Below are positions 1 through 8,970 of a DNA stretch of 64,000 nt, piece after piece. The DNA comes from Luteibacter aegosomatis (GTDB lineage Bacteria; Pseudomonadota; Gammaproteobacteria; Xanthomonadales; Rhodanobacteraceae), in the NCBI RefSeq assembly GCF_023078455.1, contig NZ_CP095740.1:1848001-1912000 (forward strand), in the 5' to 3' direction. Positions within the stretch are counted from its first letter, which is position 1; the number at the start of each line of letters is the position of its first letter. A model generated the notes under the pieces. That model had not been told where the DNA came from. It was given only the letters and a program-made list of their open reading frames with translations, and made no database searches. The position numbers and the translations under genes were made by a program.

Positions 1-1
1 C

Positions 2-814
2 CGTTTCTTCGAAAGCGCGATGAACGCGAACGTGCACCTTCAGTTGATGCTCCAGCAGGACCTGCGACGCGCCATCGACCGCAAGGAGTTCGTGCTGCAT
101 TACCAGCCGAAGATGATTTCGCCGGAAGGGCCGATGGTCGGCGTCGAGGCATTGTTGCGCTGGAACCGCCCAGGTCATGGCATGGTCGCGCCGGACGGCT
201 TCCTGCCCGTCGCCGAGCGTACGGGACTCATCGTGCCGATCGGCAACTGGGTGATCGACGAAGCCTGCCGCCAGATGCGTGCCTGGCTCGACGAAGGACA
301 CGCCACGTGGACGGTCGCCGTGAACCTGTCCACGGTGCAGCTCTCCCATCCGGGGCTCATCGAGGTGGTGCGCACGGCGCTCGGACACCACGGGCTCGAA
401 GGCCGTCACCTCGTGCTGGAAGTGACCGAGTCCACGGCGATGCGCGACGCGGAGGCGAGCCTGGCCATCCTCAACCAGGTGGCGGACCTCGGCGTGGGCA
501 TCGCCATCGACGACTTCGGTACCGGGTATTCGAGCCTGCTCTATCTCAAGCAATTGCCTGCCGACGAATTGAAGATCGACCGCGGCTTCGTCACCGAGCT
601 GACCAAGGGCAACGACGACGAGGCCATCGTGTCGGCCATCGTCGCGCTGGGCAAGACGCTCGGCCTCAACATCGTGGCCGAGGGCGTCGAGACGCCCGAA
701 CAGCAAGCCATGCTCACGCGCCTGGGCTGCGATGCGTTGCAGGGCTACCTGCTCGGTCCGCCGGTACCGCCCGAGCGGCTCATGCAAAGCGTCGCGCTGG
801 CGAAGGCGAACTGA
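2..814 (+). CDS. c-di-GMP phosphodiesterase, EAL domain (5'-truncated by the window edge)
   Basis: This is the C-terminal part of a larger protein. The frame is open to the window edge, and the residues before the first ATG (RFFES at position 2 onward) look like the end of a GGDEF domain, so the full protein is probably a GGDEF-EAL signalling protein. Counting from the ATG at 20, EALLRW lies at 43-48, the metal-binding N in VNLS near 102, the EVTES glutamates near 134-137, DDFGTGYSS at 164-172, the lysine of LKIDRGF near 185, EGVE near 221 and QGYLLG near 241. All signature catalytic residues are present, so the domain should hydrolyse c-di-GMP to pGpG. Sensory input domains are outside the window. 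Confidence 0.93.
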   Translation, partial: RFFESAMNANVHLQLMLQQDLRRAIDRKEFVLHYQPKMISPEGPMVGVEALLRWNRPGHGMVAPDGFLPVAERTGLIVPIGNWVIDEACRQMRAWLDEGHATWTVAVNLSTVQLSHPGLIEVVRTALGHHGLEGRHLVLEVTESTAMRDAEASLAILNQVADLGVGIAIDDFGTGYSSLLYLKQLPADELKIDRGFVTELTKGNDDEAIVSAIVALGKTLGLNIVAEGVETPEQQAMLTRLGCDALQGYLLGPPVPPERLMQSVALAKAN

Positions 815-817
815 CGC

Positions 818-1168
818 CTACGACAGGAGGCGCTGCCAGCGCCTGGGTACCTTTCCCTCGGGGCCGGGCACGGGCTGGTCGTCGGGATGGCTGTGCGGCG
901 GGGCGAGCACGGGCCCTTCGAACACCGCTTCGGTCACGTAGTTATAGAACCAGTCTTCGCCCGGTTCGAAGCTCTGGATGACGGCATGCCCGGTGGCTTC
1001 GAAATGCTTCGTCGCGTGCTTGTTCAGCGAATCGTCGCAGCAGCCGATATGCCCGCACTGCGCGCAACGGCGCAGGTGAAGCCACCAGCTATCGCTGGCC
1101 AGGCACTCCACGCAGCCGGTGCCGCTGGGCGGCACGCTCGGATCGATACCCTGGATTTTCTCGTTCAT
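818..1168 (-). CDS. UBP-type zinc finger domain protein
   Basis: A 116-residue protein made almost wholly of a ZnF-UBP domain. Cys and His pairs spaced as metal ligands are visible: CVEC near 19-22, CAQC near 35-38, GCC near 43-44, then H residues around KHATKHFEATGH. In eukaryotes this fold binds ubiquitin tails. In bacteria, short stand-alone copies are common but their ligand is unknown, so only the metal-binding fold is claimed. The stop lies three bases past the stop of the EAL gene on the other strand, so the two genes converge tail to tail. Confidence 0.85.
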   Translation of the reverse strand: MNEKIQGIDPSVPPSGTGCVECLASDSWWLHLRRCAQCGHIGCCDDSLNKHATKHFEATGHAVIQSFEPGEDWFYNYVTEAVFEGPVLAPPHSHPDDQPVPGPEGKVPRRWQRLLS

Positions 1169-1205
1169 CGGTGTCTTTCCTCGCCGGAAGGTCGTTGCGA
1201 TGCTA

Positions 1206-1541
1206 TCAGGCGAGGCGGCTGCCGTTGGGTACCGGGCGCTCCACGGTGGTCACCACCACGCCCTCGTCGGTATGGAAGCCCGTCAGGAGGAACTGCGAGC
1301 GGAAAGGCCCCACCTGCTTCTCCGGAAAGTTGATGACGCCGACGATCTGCTTGCCCACCAGGTCTTCGGGCCGGTAGACGCCGGTGACCTGCGCGCTGGT
1401 CTTGCGCTCGCCGTGGGGGCCGAAGTCGACCCAGAGCTTGTACGCGGGGCGTCGCGCTTCGGGGAAGGGTTCGACACGGGTGACGGTGCCGGCCACGAGT
1501 TGCACTTTCTCGAAGTCGGCCCAGGTGATCTCTTCGCTCAT
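1206..1541 (-). CDS. csaA: tRNA-binding domain protein, CsaA-like
   Basis: A 111-residue protein with the OB-fold tRNA-binding domain of the CsaA family. The stretch [16 protein letters not shown] near 27-42 and [14 protein letters not shown] near 71-84 are typical. CsaA is described as an export-related chaperone in Bacillus, and its fold resembles the C-terminal domain of methionyl-tRNA synthetase. The open frame extends upstream to 1670, but that extension is low-complexity and lies inside the neighbouring gene. The ATG at 1541 is chosen because it falls 4 bases after the DUF924 stop, which implies one operon and possibly coupled translation. Confidence 0.88.
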   Translation of the reverse strand: MSEEITWADFEKVQLVAGTVTRVEPFPEARRPAYKLWVDFGPHGERKTSAQVTGVYRPEDLVGKQIVGVINFPEKQVGPFRSQFLLTGFHTDEGVVVTTVERPVPNGSRLA

Positions 1542-1545
1542 GGAG

Positions 1546-2112
1546 TTATCCTGAAAAGCCGCCGCCATCGAGGAACGCCTGTTCGTCCGGCGTGGTCTCG
1601 CGACCGAGCTCGCGGTTGCGGTGGGGGAAGCGGTGGAATCGTTCGACGATGTCGAAATGCACTTTCGCATAACCGACGTACGGTTCGCCCAGCGGTTCGA
1701 TCAGCGCCAACGACGTGCGCTGGTCGGCCATGTCTTCGGAGTGCTCGAAGGGCAGGTAGCAGAACGTGCGCATGTCGCGATCGACCATCGCGTCGAAGCC
1801 GCGTTCGATCATGTGGCGGGCGACGAAGCGGGCCAGCGGATCGGTGGCGTACATGTGCGCCGTGCCGCGGAAGGCGTTGCGCGGAAACTGGTCGAGCAGC
1901 AGGACCAACGCCAGGCAGCCTTGCGCATCGTCCAGCCACGCGTCGAGTTCGCGTCGGGCCGCGGCCATGTGCGCGCCGAGGAAATGCTCGCGGAATACGC
2001 GATCGAACCGATCGTCGCTGCCGAACCAGCGCGTGTAACCCGCATCGCGCCAGAAGGCCACCACGCGGTCGGGCGTTTCCGGCATCGGCGGGGCGGTGGG
2101 ATCGGGAGACAT
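1546..2112 (-). CDS. DUF924 family protein
   Basis: A 188-residue DUF924 protein, a bacterial and fungal helical family with a TPR-like fold and unknown function. Family signatures are [15 protein letters not shown] at the start, [14 protein letters not shown] in the middle and [15 protein letters not shown] after it. The start at 2112 is preceded by AAAGGA at a good distance. The frame continues upstream to 2439 only as an overlap with the patatin gene on the other strand. csaA follows after 4 bases, so the two are very likely co-transcribed. No catalytic motif can be named. Confidence 0.87.
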   Translation of the reverse strand: MSPDPTAPPMPETPDRVVAFWRDAGYTRWFGSDDRFDRVFREHFLGAHMAAARRELDAWLDDAQGCLALVLLLDQFPRNAFRGTAHMYATDPLARFVARHMIERGFDAMVDRDMRTFCYLPFEHSEDMADQRTSLALIEPLGEPYVGYAKVHFDIVERFHRFPHRNRELGRETTPDEQAFLDGGGFSG

Positions 2113-2213
2113 GGTGCATCCTTTTCGTGCGATGCGCCGATGATGTGGCATGCGCCGCGGTATGACCACCCCGTCCCGTGCTATCTCACGTTTTTTCCGC
2201 GCGAGGTGGCCAC

Positions 2214-3920
2214 ATGACCGACACCGAACTTCCCTTGGCCCGGCCCGAGAAGACGCCTCCCTGCCGGCCCGGCACGTTCGAGCTCGGCCTCGCCCTGGCC
2301 GGCGCCGTATCCGGCGGGGCCTACGCCGCGGGCGTGCTGGATTTCCTCTACGAGGCGCTGGAGCGCTGGTACGCGGCTCGCGACCGCAAGGAGAAAGTGC
2401 CCGACCACGACGTGTTGCTGAGAGTGATCTCCGGCGCATCGGCCGGCAGCGTCAACGGCCTGATATCGTCGCTGGCGCTGCCGCATGCGTTTCCCCACGT
2501 GCATGCGTCCACGGCGTCGCCGGCGGACAATCCCTTCTACGACACCTGGGTGGAACGTCTGGACATCGAGGGGTTGTTGCGCACCGGCGACCTGGAGGGG
2601 CCCGACGCATCGCTGGTGTCGTTGCTCGATTCGAACGAACTCGATCGCATCGCCGAACGGGTGATGCGTTTCGACGCGCCGGCGATGACGCGTCCTTACG
2701 TCGCCAGCCCCTTCAAATGCATCTATACCGTGACCAACCTGCGCGGCGTGCCCTACAAGGTGCCGTTCGCGGGTTCCACGCCGAGCGCCGCGCATCACAT
2801 GGTGGCGCATGCGGACTACCTGCGTTTCGCGGTGGATACGGGTAACGGCGCCTATGACCGCGCCTGGGAATACCCCGACGACCTCTACGTGGGTTTTCCC
2901 AGGCGGATGCCGGACCGCGCGTGGAACGCCATGCGCGAGGCCGCGCTCGCCTCGGCGGCTTTCCCGGGAGGATTGCGCTATCGCGAGATCGAACGGCGCT
3001 GGAGCGATTACGCGCAGCGCAGCGTGGCCGTGCCCGACGCGCACGGGCAGGTGCGCATGGTCTCGGTCGCGCCGGCCGAGCGGGCGCCGTCCGATCACGG
3101 GGCGGGCTACCGCTTCGTGGGCGTCGATGGCGGCGCGATGGACAACGAGCCGTTCGAACTGGCGCGCACGGAGTTGGCTGGATCGCTCGGCCGCAATCCG
3201 CGCCTGGGCAACGAGGTGAACCGCATCGTGGTCATGATCGATCCGTTTCCCGAACCGGACGAGCTCGGACCGGCCGATGCGAGCCGGATCAACATCGTCG
3301 AATCGATGACGGCGCTGTTTTCGTCGTGGAAGCAGCAGGCCCGCTTCAAGCCGGAGGAAGTGGCCCTGGCGATGGACGACAGCGTGTACAGCCGGTTTCT
3401 CATCGCGCCCACGCGCCACGCGGCCGACGGGAATGCCTTCGTCGGCGGCAAGGCGCTGGCGGCCGGCGGATTGGGCGGCTTCGCGGGTTTCTTCAGCAAG
3501 GCGTATCGCCGTCACGATTTCCTGCTCGGCCGGCGCAATTGCCAGTGGTTCCTCGCCGAGCATTTCGTGGTGCCGGTGGACAATCCCCTCGTGGCGGGAT
3601 GGGCTCGCGATCCGGCGCTGGCCTGTTACCTCAGGCAGCGCGACGGCGTGACCTACGCGCCGGTGATCCCGCTTCTCGAGGCCTGTCATCCGGCCGACCG
3701 CGAAGAGATGGCGCCCGAGTGGCCCAAGGGCGCGTTCGATCCGGGCACGCTGGAAAAACCCCTGCGCGATCGGCTGCAGGCCCTGTATCGCGTCGGCACG
3801 AAGAACTGGACGGACAAGATCCTTACCTGGCTGGCCTGGCGGACCTACGCGCGGGGGAAACTGATGGACATCGCGATGGGGCGGATCCGCAAGGCGCTGA
3901 AGGACGCGGACCTGATCTGA
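2214..3920 (+). CDS. patatin-like phospholipase
   Basis: A 568-residue patatin-domain protein, expected to be a Ser-Asp dyad acyl hydrolase. The glycine-rich oxyanion region LAGAVSGGAYAAG is at 28-40, the nucleophile elbow GASAG at 74-78 with Ser76, and the DGG motif at D305 (VDGGAMDNEP). No signal peptide is seen, so it is probably cytosolic or peripheral at the membrane; whether it is secreted as an effector cannot be judged. The C-terminal 230 residues lie outside the patatin fold and may form a family-specific helical domain. The ATG at 2214 is preferred over GTG at 2178 because an AGG-rich site precedes it. Confidence 0.9.
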   Translation: MTDTELPLARPEKTPPCRPGTFELGLALAGAVSGGAYAAGVLDFLYEALERWYAARDRKEKVPDHDVLLRVISGASAGSVNGLISSLALPHAFPHVHASTASPADNPFYDTWVERLDIEGLLRTGDLEGPDASLVSLLDSNELDRIAERVMRFDAPAMTRPYVASPFKCIYTVTNLRGVPYKVPFAGSTPSAAHHMVAHADYLRFAVDTGNGAYDRAWEYPDDLYVGFPRRMPDRAWNAMREAALASAAFPGGLRYREIERRWSDYAQRSVAVPDAHGQVRMVSVAPAERAPSDHGAGYRFVGVDGGAMDNEPFELARTELAGSLGRNPRLGNEVNRIVVMIDPFPEPDELGPADASRINIVESMTALFSSWKQQARFKPEEVALAMDDSVYSRFLIAPTRHAADGNAFVGGKALAAGGLGGFAGFFSKAYRRHDFLLGRRNCQWFLAEHFVVPVDNPLVAGWARDPALACYLRQRDGVTYAPVIPLLEACHPADREEMAPEWPKGAFDPGTLEKPLRDRLQALYRVGTKNWTDKILTWLAWRTYARGKLMDIAMGRIRKALKDADLI

Positions 3921-4023
3921 ATCGGCCGATAAGGCCACGGTGTGCCATCGGCTCTTTCGCCGATTGACGTACCCACGCCCGGCGCGGCAATGTCGTCCCC
4001 TTGTTCTTCGAGGGAGTGCCGCC

Positions 4024-4560
4024 ATGGCGATGGGATGGGCTCGATGGTCGGCGGTAGCGGGGATGGCGTGGCTTGCCGGATGCGCATCCCAGGGCACCTT
4101 GCCGCCGGCGGTGCCGGCACCGGCGGACGTAGCCACGGAGCGGGCCGATGCCGACCGCGCTTATGCCTCGGGCGACATCGCCCGCGCCGCGAAGCTCTAC
4201 GAGGCGGTCGTCGGAGCGCTGCCCGACGATGCCGATGCGTGGTATCGCCTCGGCAACGCCCGTTTCCGCCTGCAGCAGTCCGATGCCGCGGTTACCGCCT
4301 ACGACCGGGCCGTGCAGCTGGATCCGCGTCATGCCCGCGCGCTCTACAACCTCGGCGTGGTGCGCCTGAAACAGGCCCAGGCCGCCCTGCTGTCGAGCGC
4401 CGAAGCCAGTCCGCCGGGCGACTCCCTGCGCCGCGATGGCGCGCGCATGGCCCAGCGCATCGCGCGCGCGGGTGACGATCATGGCCGTGACGGTCGAACC
4501 GACGGTGGCGCACCGCCCTTCATCGTCGAGCCGGACGACGCCATCCCCGGCAATAAATGA
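4024..4560 (+). CDS. TPR-containing lipoprotein
   Basis: A 178-residue predicted outer-membrane or periplasmic lipoprotein. The N-terminus has a short signal peptide ending in the lipobox LAGC near residues 16-19. About two to three tetratricopeptide repeats follow, visible as AYASGDIARAAKLYEAVVG, WYRLGNARFRLQQSDAAVTAY and ALYNLGVVRLKQAQAAL. TPR proteins hold partners in complexes; the partner here is unknown. A GAGGGAG ribosome site precedes the ATG at 4024. An upstream start at 3940 would destroy the signal peptide and is rejected. Confidence 0.85.
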   Translation: MAMGWARWSAVAGMAWLAGCASQGTLPPAVPAPADVATERADADRAYASGDIARAAKLYEAVVGALPDDADAWYRLGNARFRLQQSDAAVTAYDRAVQLDPRHARALYNLGVVRLKQAQAALLSSAEASPPGDSLRRDGARMAQRIARAGDDHGRDGRTDGGAPPFIVEPDDAIPGNK

Positions 4561-4724
4561 CGAATTCGTTTTTCAATCGAGCCAATCGTCCTCGCGATTT
4601 CGCATTCGTGAAGAACGAATCCGGCAAAGGCCGTGGATCTGTCTACTGGTCTATGTTCACCATGCAAATTCGGTAGTAGGTTCGGTTCCAGGGAGTCCTG
4701 CCCGGCTTTTCGCCCGAGGAAACC

Positions 4725-5105
4725 ATGAGCAACACCACTGCCGCGGTGCCCCGCGCCATCGTATTCGAAGACCACGCGGGGCTCGCCTCCGCGCTTTCCG
4801 ACTTGCTCGTCGAGCGCCTGGGTTACGACGTGGCGGCGTGCGCGGGGTGCATCGAGGAAGCCATTCGCGTCGCCCACGTGGAGCGGTTCGACGTCGCCGT
4901 GGTCGACCTCGACCTGCAGGGCGTGATGGCCTATCCGGCCCTGGACGAACTCAAGCGGCGCGGCATTCCCTATGTGCTCGCGACCGGTGTCATACCGGTC
5001 GACATTCCCACCCGATATCGCGCGCCGACGGTGCGCAAGCCATACAGCGCCCATCAGCTCGAAAACGCCATTCGCGAAGCGAACAGCGCATTGCGCGCCT
5101 GCTAG
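4725..5105 (+). CDS. stand-alone response-regulator receiver protein
   Basis: A 126-residue single receiver domain without an output domain. The acidic pair is E15/D16, the phospho-acceptor is D61 or D63 in VVDLDLQG, the switch threonine is T88 in VLATG and the conserved lysine is K105 in RKPY. Such CheY-like proteins act by protein-protein contact or as phosphate sinks. No kinase gene is adjacent. The last four bases overlap the convergent TraB/GumN gene: the CTAG at 5102-5105 supplies both stop codons. Confidence 0.87.
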   Translation: MSNTTAAVPRAIVFEDHAGLASALSDLLVERLGYDVAACAGCIEEAIRVAHVERFDVAVVDLDLQGVMAYPALDELKRRGIPYVLATGVIPVDIPTRYRAPTVRKPYSAHQLENAIREANSALRAC

Positions 5106-6133
5106 TCGCCGTCGGGGGATTCCACCGTGTAGCCCTTGGCCTTGAGCGCGGCGAGATAACCGTCGTCGCCCAGGAGATCGTCGATAGGCACGATGGCCAC
5201 GCTCTGCGGGGTGGACGCCATGGCGTCGTCGACCGCGGCGAGCCAGCGCGTGCGCACTTCGCGAGGCACGTCGGCGATGCCCGCGCGCTGCGCCGCGCCG
5301 CCCTCGGTGATGGCATCCAGGCAGGTGCGAAGCTGCTTCGCGCGGCGATCGTCGCGCAGGCCGTCGATGTCGCCCGTGGCCCAGGCGTTGGCGCGACGGG
5401 TCATGTCGGCGAGCTGGGCATCGATGTTGTCGACGCTTTGGGTAAAGCACGAGACATCGTCGAGGGTCGAGCGCTTGAACTCCTTCACCACCGAGCGCGG
5501 GTCGTCGACCAGCAACGTGTAGGGTACCGGTACCTGTTTGACCCCGTGCCGGGCCGCCAGGTCGATCACCGTGCGCGTGATGTCGCCCGACTTGCGCAGG
5601 CCCGCCTTTTTCACGGCCTGCTTGTAGAGCTCCACCGCCGCGAAGATCGGGCGGTAGCGTTCGACCTTGCGTTCGTCGCCGATATAGCGCGCCTTCACCG
5701 CGAGCCATCGTTGGTACACGTCGGCGGGCACGGCCTCCTGCAACGTGGCGCCGTCGGGCGCGTTGCGCACGCCGATCAGGGAGGGCAGCAGGGCAAGCCG
5801 GCCAAAGAAGCCGACATTGGGCTTGATCTCGACCTTCGGCGGCAGGATCAGCTCACCGGCGTGGGCCAGGGCATCCTCGATCTGATCGGTTTTCCAGGTG
5901 ACGTCGCGCGGAATGGGCGAGAGCGTGCCGAGGATCAGCAGGGTGTGGTCGCCGCGCGTGACCTTCCAGAGCCCTGGGCCGGGCTGCTCGCCGCTGACCG
6001 TCACCGCTTCCAGCAGGGGGGCGCTGGCCGCCGAGGCGGGGAGGGGGGGCGGAGGGGCCGTCTGCGCGGCCAAGGGGGTGGATGCCAAAGCCAGGCATAG
6101 CGTCAGGAGGAGGGAGCGGCGGGGCGGGTTCAT
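5102..6133 (-). CDS. TraB/GumN family protein, exported
   Basis: A 343-residue exported protein with a Sec signal peptide (LLLTLCLALASTPLAAQ) followed by a Pro/Ala-rich linker and a TraB/GumN domain. The segment LWKVTRGDHTLLILGTLSPI near 57-76 is the family hallmark. TraB/GumN proteins belong to a TIKI/EreA-like fold in which some members are metal-dependent peptidases. The usual GxxH-type metal motif is not evident here (GTLS instead), so catalytic activity is uncertain. The first usable ATG is at 6133; a TTG two codons upstream is less likely. Confidence 0.85.
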   Translation of the reverse strand: MNPPRRSLLLTLCLALASTPLAAQTAPPPPLPASAASAPLLEAVTVSGEQPGPGLWKVTRGDHTLLILGTLSPIPRDVTWKTDQIEDALAHAGELILPPKVEIKPNVGFFGRLALLPSLIGVRNAPDGATLQEAVPADVYQRWLAVKARYIGDERKVERYRPIFAAVELYKQAVKKAGLRKSGDITRTVIDLAARHGVKQVPVPYTLLVDDPRSVVKEFKRSTLDDVSCFTQSVDNIDAQLADMTRRANAWATGDIDGLRDDRRAKQLRTCLDAITEGGAAQRAGIADVPREVRTRWLAAVDDAMASTPQSVAIVPIDDLLGDDGYLAALKAKGYTVESPDGD

Positions 6134-6248
6134 CGGCAAAGTCTATCCAAGTGCGGTGGCGCGGGTACGGGGGCGATCACCGGCCGCTCGCCCCCTGTTC
6201 ACGTGGTTCGGGCAAGATGGATGCTTTCCCCGAGGCGGAGTTCCCCGC

Positions 6249-6944
6249 ATGAAAATAGGCATCATCGGCGCAGGAAATATCGGGTCCGTACTGGCAAGGC
6301 GGTTCCGTGAAGTGGGCCACGACGTGCTCATCGCCAATTCGCGCGGCCCCGAAACGCTATCCCAGCTCGAGCGCGAGACCGGGGCCGTCGCGGTCACCGC
6401 CCATGAGGCGGCTCGAGGAGGTGAAGTGGTGATCGTCACCATTCCCGAATCGCGCATCCCCGACCTGCCGTCCGATCTTTTCGAAGGCGTGCCTGACGAT
6501 ACGGTGGTGGTCGATACGGGCAACTATTATCCGCGCCAACGCGACGGCCGCATCGCTTCGATCGAGGACGGCGTGCCGGAGAGCCAGTGGGTATCCGACC
6601 AGTTGGGTCGCCCCGTCATCAAGGCGTTCAACAACATCTACGCCGAGCATCTGGGCAAACTCGGACGGCCCTCCACGGCGGATACGCGGATAGCGCTCCC
6701 CGTCGCCGGCGACGATCCCAATGCCAAGGCGAAGGTGCTCCGGCTCGTCGACGCGCTGGGCTTCGACGGCGTGGACGCGGGAACGCTGGCGGAGTCGTGG
6801 CGCCAGCAACCGGGCACGCCGGTTTACACCGCCGATCGCGATCTCGAAGGCGTGCGCCAGGGCCTGCTCGACGCGACGAGGGAGCGTCGTCCCGAGTGGC
6901 GTGCATCCGACGCGAGCCCCGGCTCGTTCGACGCGCCGCGCTGA
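6249..6944 (+). CDS. NADP-dependent F420 reductase-like oxidoreductase
   Basis: A 231-residue Rossmann-fold protein of the F420-dependent NADP reductase / YqcF-like superfamily. The dinucleotide motif GIIGAGNIGSVLARR is at 4-18, followed by the NADP-phosphate-binding NSRGPE near 32-37. The segment VVDTGNYYPRQ near 97-107 and the conserved NNIYAEHLG near 137 fit the family. F420 is not expected in this organism, so it is more likely an NADPH-dependent reductase with an unknown substrate. It sits alone, with no partner gene in the same direction close enough to suggest a pathway. Confidence 0.83.
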   Translation: MKIGIIGAGNIGSVLARRFREVGHDVLIANSRGPETLSQLERETGAVAVTAHEAARGGEVVIVTIPESRIPDLPSDLFEGVPDDTVVVDTGNYYPRQRDGRIASIEDGVPESQWVSDQLGRPVIKAFNNIYAEHLGKLGRPSTADTRIALPVAGDDPNAKAKVLRLVDALGFDGVDAGTLAESWRQQPGTPVYTADRDLEGVRQGLLDATRERRPEWRASDASPGSFDAPR

Positions 6945-7046
6945 CGACGTGACGGCGGCGTGAACCTTTCGTCGTGCCGCCTTACGTTGTGACCCAACCG
7001 GCAAGGGAATACGCTCTGTATCCCCGCGCCGTCGCTTCGCAGGTCC

Positions 7047-7292
7047 ATGGCCCTGGTCATCTACGACATTCCGTTCAAACCCGATATCGCGGGCCTGTGG
7101 CACGTGCAGGTGAACTGCGTGCCCACGGAAAACTTTTCCAGCCGGGTCGAAGCCATCGCTTACGCCATACAGCAGTCGAAGCTGGTCGGCGCGCAGCACG
7201 GCACCCAGGTACTGGTGAGCGTGGAAGGCGCCGACGGGATCTGGCGCGAATTCGAATCCAGCGCCAAGCGACCTATTTCGCAATTGCACTGA
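7047..7292 (+). CDS. small DUF2188-like protein
   Basis: An 81-residue protein with an alternating beta-strand pattern (WHVQVN, then a helix SSRVEAIAYAIQQSK, then TQVLVSVEG) that resembles the DUF2188 fold, in which a short beta hairpin, helix and beta strand end with a residue-modified DG turn (GADGIWREF). The function is unknown. It has no signal peptide or membrane segment. It is followed at 65 bases by another small protein in the same direction. The family call is a pattern-based guess. Confidence 0.6.
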   Translation: MALVIYDIPFKPDIAGLWHVQVNCVPTENFSSRVEAIAYAIQQSKLVGAQHGTQVLVSVEGADGIWREFESSAKRPISQLH

Positions 7293-7362
7293 CGGCGGCG
7301 GATGCACACCGCCTTGACCCTTCTTGGCCGACGATGGCGGCCAAAGGAGGGTCGCCTTGTCC

Positions 7363-7605
7363 ATGTCCCATCGAAAAATCGGTTACTTCGACGTCGAAGG
7401 TAGTTGTTACGTTGCCAAGCCCGGCCGCTGGCGAGGCAAGTACGTCATCAGCGAAGACGGCGAGGAGTTGAAGGAAAAGCTGTGCGTCACGTTGCACGAC
7501 AACGAGGCGGACGCGTGCGAGGAAGGCATGCGCCTGGGAATCGCCGCGGCTCGTCAGCTGATGAAGGAGCGCGAAGGGTTCGATCCGGGCGAGGGCGAAA
7601 CGTGA
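7363..7605 (+). CDS. small hypothetical protein, possible TTG start at 7357
   Basis: An 80- to 82-residue acidic protein of unknown function with no membrane segment. A perfect AGGAGG at 7345-7350 lies 6 bases before a TTG at 7357 and 12 bases before the ATG at 7363, so initiation may really be at the TTG. The sequence GKYVISEDGEELKEKL and DACEEGMRLGIAAARQLM suggest a short beta unit followed by a long helix. It converges on the Crp/Fnr gene with a gap of only 4 bases. Codon use matches that of the neighbours, so it is likely a real gene. Confidence 0.68.
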   Translation: MSHRKIGYFDVEGSCYVAKPGRWRGKYVISEDGEELKEKLCVTLHDNEADACEEGMRLGIAAARQLMKEREGFDPGEGET

Positions 7606-7609
7606 GGCG

Positions 7610-8317
7610 TTAAGGAGCGCGGAGCGCTGCCTCGTCGAGTATGTCGACGCCGCCGGGCCGAATGATCAACGTACCGGCGTCGCGTAGCCTCGCCAGCATG
7701 CGCGTCACCGCCGCCGCGCTCATGCCGAGATGATTGCCGATGTCTTCGCGCATCATGGGCAGGGCGAGGAAGCAGTTTTCTTTTTCGATGGCGCGGTGCC
7801 GCCGGAAAAGGTCCGCGAGAAAGCCACGAACGCGCCGCAGGGCGTCACCCTCGAAGGTGGATGCGTTCGTGGCGCGATGTTCGCGCCGGCGCAGCACGTT
7901 CAGATGCCGCGCGATGTCTTCGCTTTCGCAGCACAAAGCGTGCGTCGCGTCGCGGGGAAAGCGACAGAACCACGTCTTGCCTATCGCCACCACGGAGGCG
8001 TCGTGCACGTGCGTGCGCGAAACGCCCAGCGCGAACAGTTCGCCAGGCAGGTGAAAGGCCACCACGCGTTCGCCATGCATCGTCTTGGCCATGCCCGAAA
8101 GCACCGAGAAGGCGGCGAGGTGAGGCGCGCCCGGCTGCACCAGCCGATCGCCGTCGGAAAACGGGCCCACGCGTTCCACCACGCTGCGCACGTCGAGCAG
8201 GGCCGGATCGCCCCCGCGCGTGGCCTCGCAGGACGATGCGTGCCGGCACGACGCGCTGCAGGCGATCCCGGGGGAACGGGGCTTGCGGAGCGATGGAGTT
8301 GGCCGGGCGTGGTGCAT
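7610..8317 (-). CDS. Crp/Fnr family transcriptional regulator
   Basis: A 235-residue regulator with an N-terminal cyclic-nucleotide-binding-type beta roll and a C-terminal winged helix. The recognition-helix region MREDIGNHLGMSAAAVTRML matches the Fnr-type helix-turn-helix. Three cysteines (C at spacing 3 then 5 residues) lie in the first 35 residues, and a Cys pair (LCCES) lies in the middle, which resembles the Fe-S-cluster-binding pattern of FNR; oxygen sensing is therefore plausible but the spacing is not the classic one. GGAGG precedes the ATG at 8317. The open frame upstream to 8533 has no homology. Confidence 0.88.
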   Translation of the reverse strand: MHHARPTPSLRKPRSPGIACSASCRHASSCEATRGGDPALLDVRSVVERVGPFSDGDRLVQPGAPHLAAFSVLSGMAKTMHGERVVAFHLPGELFALGVSRTHVHDASVVAIGKTWFCRFPRDATHALCCESEDIARHLNVLRRREHRATNASTFEGDALRRVRGFLADLFRRHRAIEKENCFLALPMMREDIGNHLGMSAAAVTRMLARLRDAGTLIIRPGGVDILDEAALRAP

Positions 8318-8585
8318 GTCTGAACCTCCGTGCGGTGCTGCCTGCGCGGTGTCGATTTTAGGTCGAAGGCGACGCCCCGACGGGCGATGTCGGGCGACTG
8401 TGCGCAAATGCCGCATGGGTTCATGGGAGATCGGCCGATGGATGCCCTGCGCCGAATATTGACGCGGCCGTTTTTTTCCCTTAGTAAAGGCCCCTGGGGG
8501 AATACCGATAGGGGGCCGCACAGGCCATGGCACGTCGATTCACGTTGTTCCGTTCGACCCACGTTCGTTGCCGGGAGCGCCACGC

Positions 8586-8759
8586 ATGACGCGCCCCGAC
8601 CCCGGCGACGCGCCGGTGACCAACAGCAGCCTGCCCGACGGCTACGTCCCCGTGCACGTGGCTCCGTTCGTGATGCGCTACGGCACCGATTTCCTCAGGG
8701 CGATGCGGCGCGCCGCCGTGGAAGGCGCACGCGACGAGGCGGAAGCCGAGCCGGCCTGA
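8586..8759 (+). CDS. small hypothetical protein
   Basis: A 57-residue protein of unknown function, starting after a GGGAG ribosome site. The visible pattern is LPDGYVPVHVAPFVMRYGTDFLRAMRRAA, with a possible amphipathic helix in the second half. The stop codon abuts the stop of the following reverse-strand gene (TGATCA at 8757-8762). It could be a genuine small protein or a chance frame; GC-rich coding bias and the ribosome site favour the former. Confidence 0.5.
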   Translation: MTRPDPGDAPVTNSSLPDGYVPVHVAPFVMRYGTDFLRAMRRAAVEGARDEAEAEPA

Positions 8760-8912
8760 TCATCGCTCGGTCGGCCGCGAGGCGGCCGGCGCGCGATGGC
8801 CGTCGTCGGGGATGTCCCCGGCGGGGCCGCCCTTGCGGATCGCGCCGACGATGAAAATGGCCACCAGCGCGGCGATCAGCGCGAGCAAGGCGTAATAGCG
8901 CGTACGGTTCAT
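8760..8912 (-). CDS. small single-pass membrane protein
   Basis: A 50-residue protein with one transmembrane helix at about 6-22 (YALLALIAALVAIFIVG) and a polar, charged tail. GGAGGG precedes the ATG at 8912 at a good distance. The start upstream at 8963 would add residues with no coding signal. No function is assigned. It lies directly downstream of the hybrid kinase in the same direction (58 bases), so it may be co-transcribed with it. Confidence 0.62.
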   Translation of the reverse strand: MNRTRYYALLALIAALVAIFIVGAIRKGGPAGDIPDDGHRAPAASRPTER

Positions 8913-8970
8913 GATCGGGCCCTCCGTGGTGGCCTTTCGCCCAGTGTCCGGGAGTACCGTCAACGGGGCG

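Noticed and set aside
2181..4136. 651-codon open frame on the minus strand
   Set aside because: It lies opposite the patatin and TPR genes and has no recognisable motifs; GC-rich genes often leave an open antisense frame.
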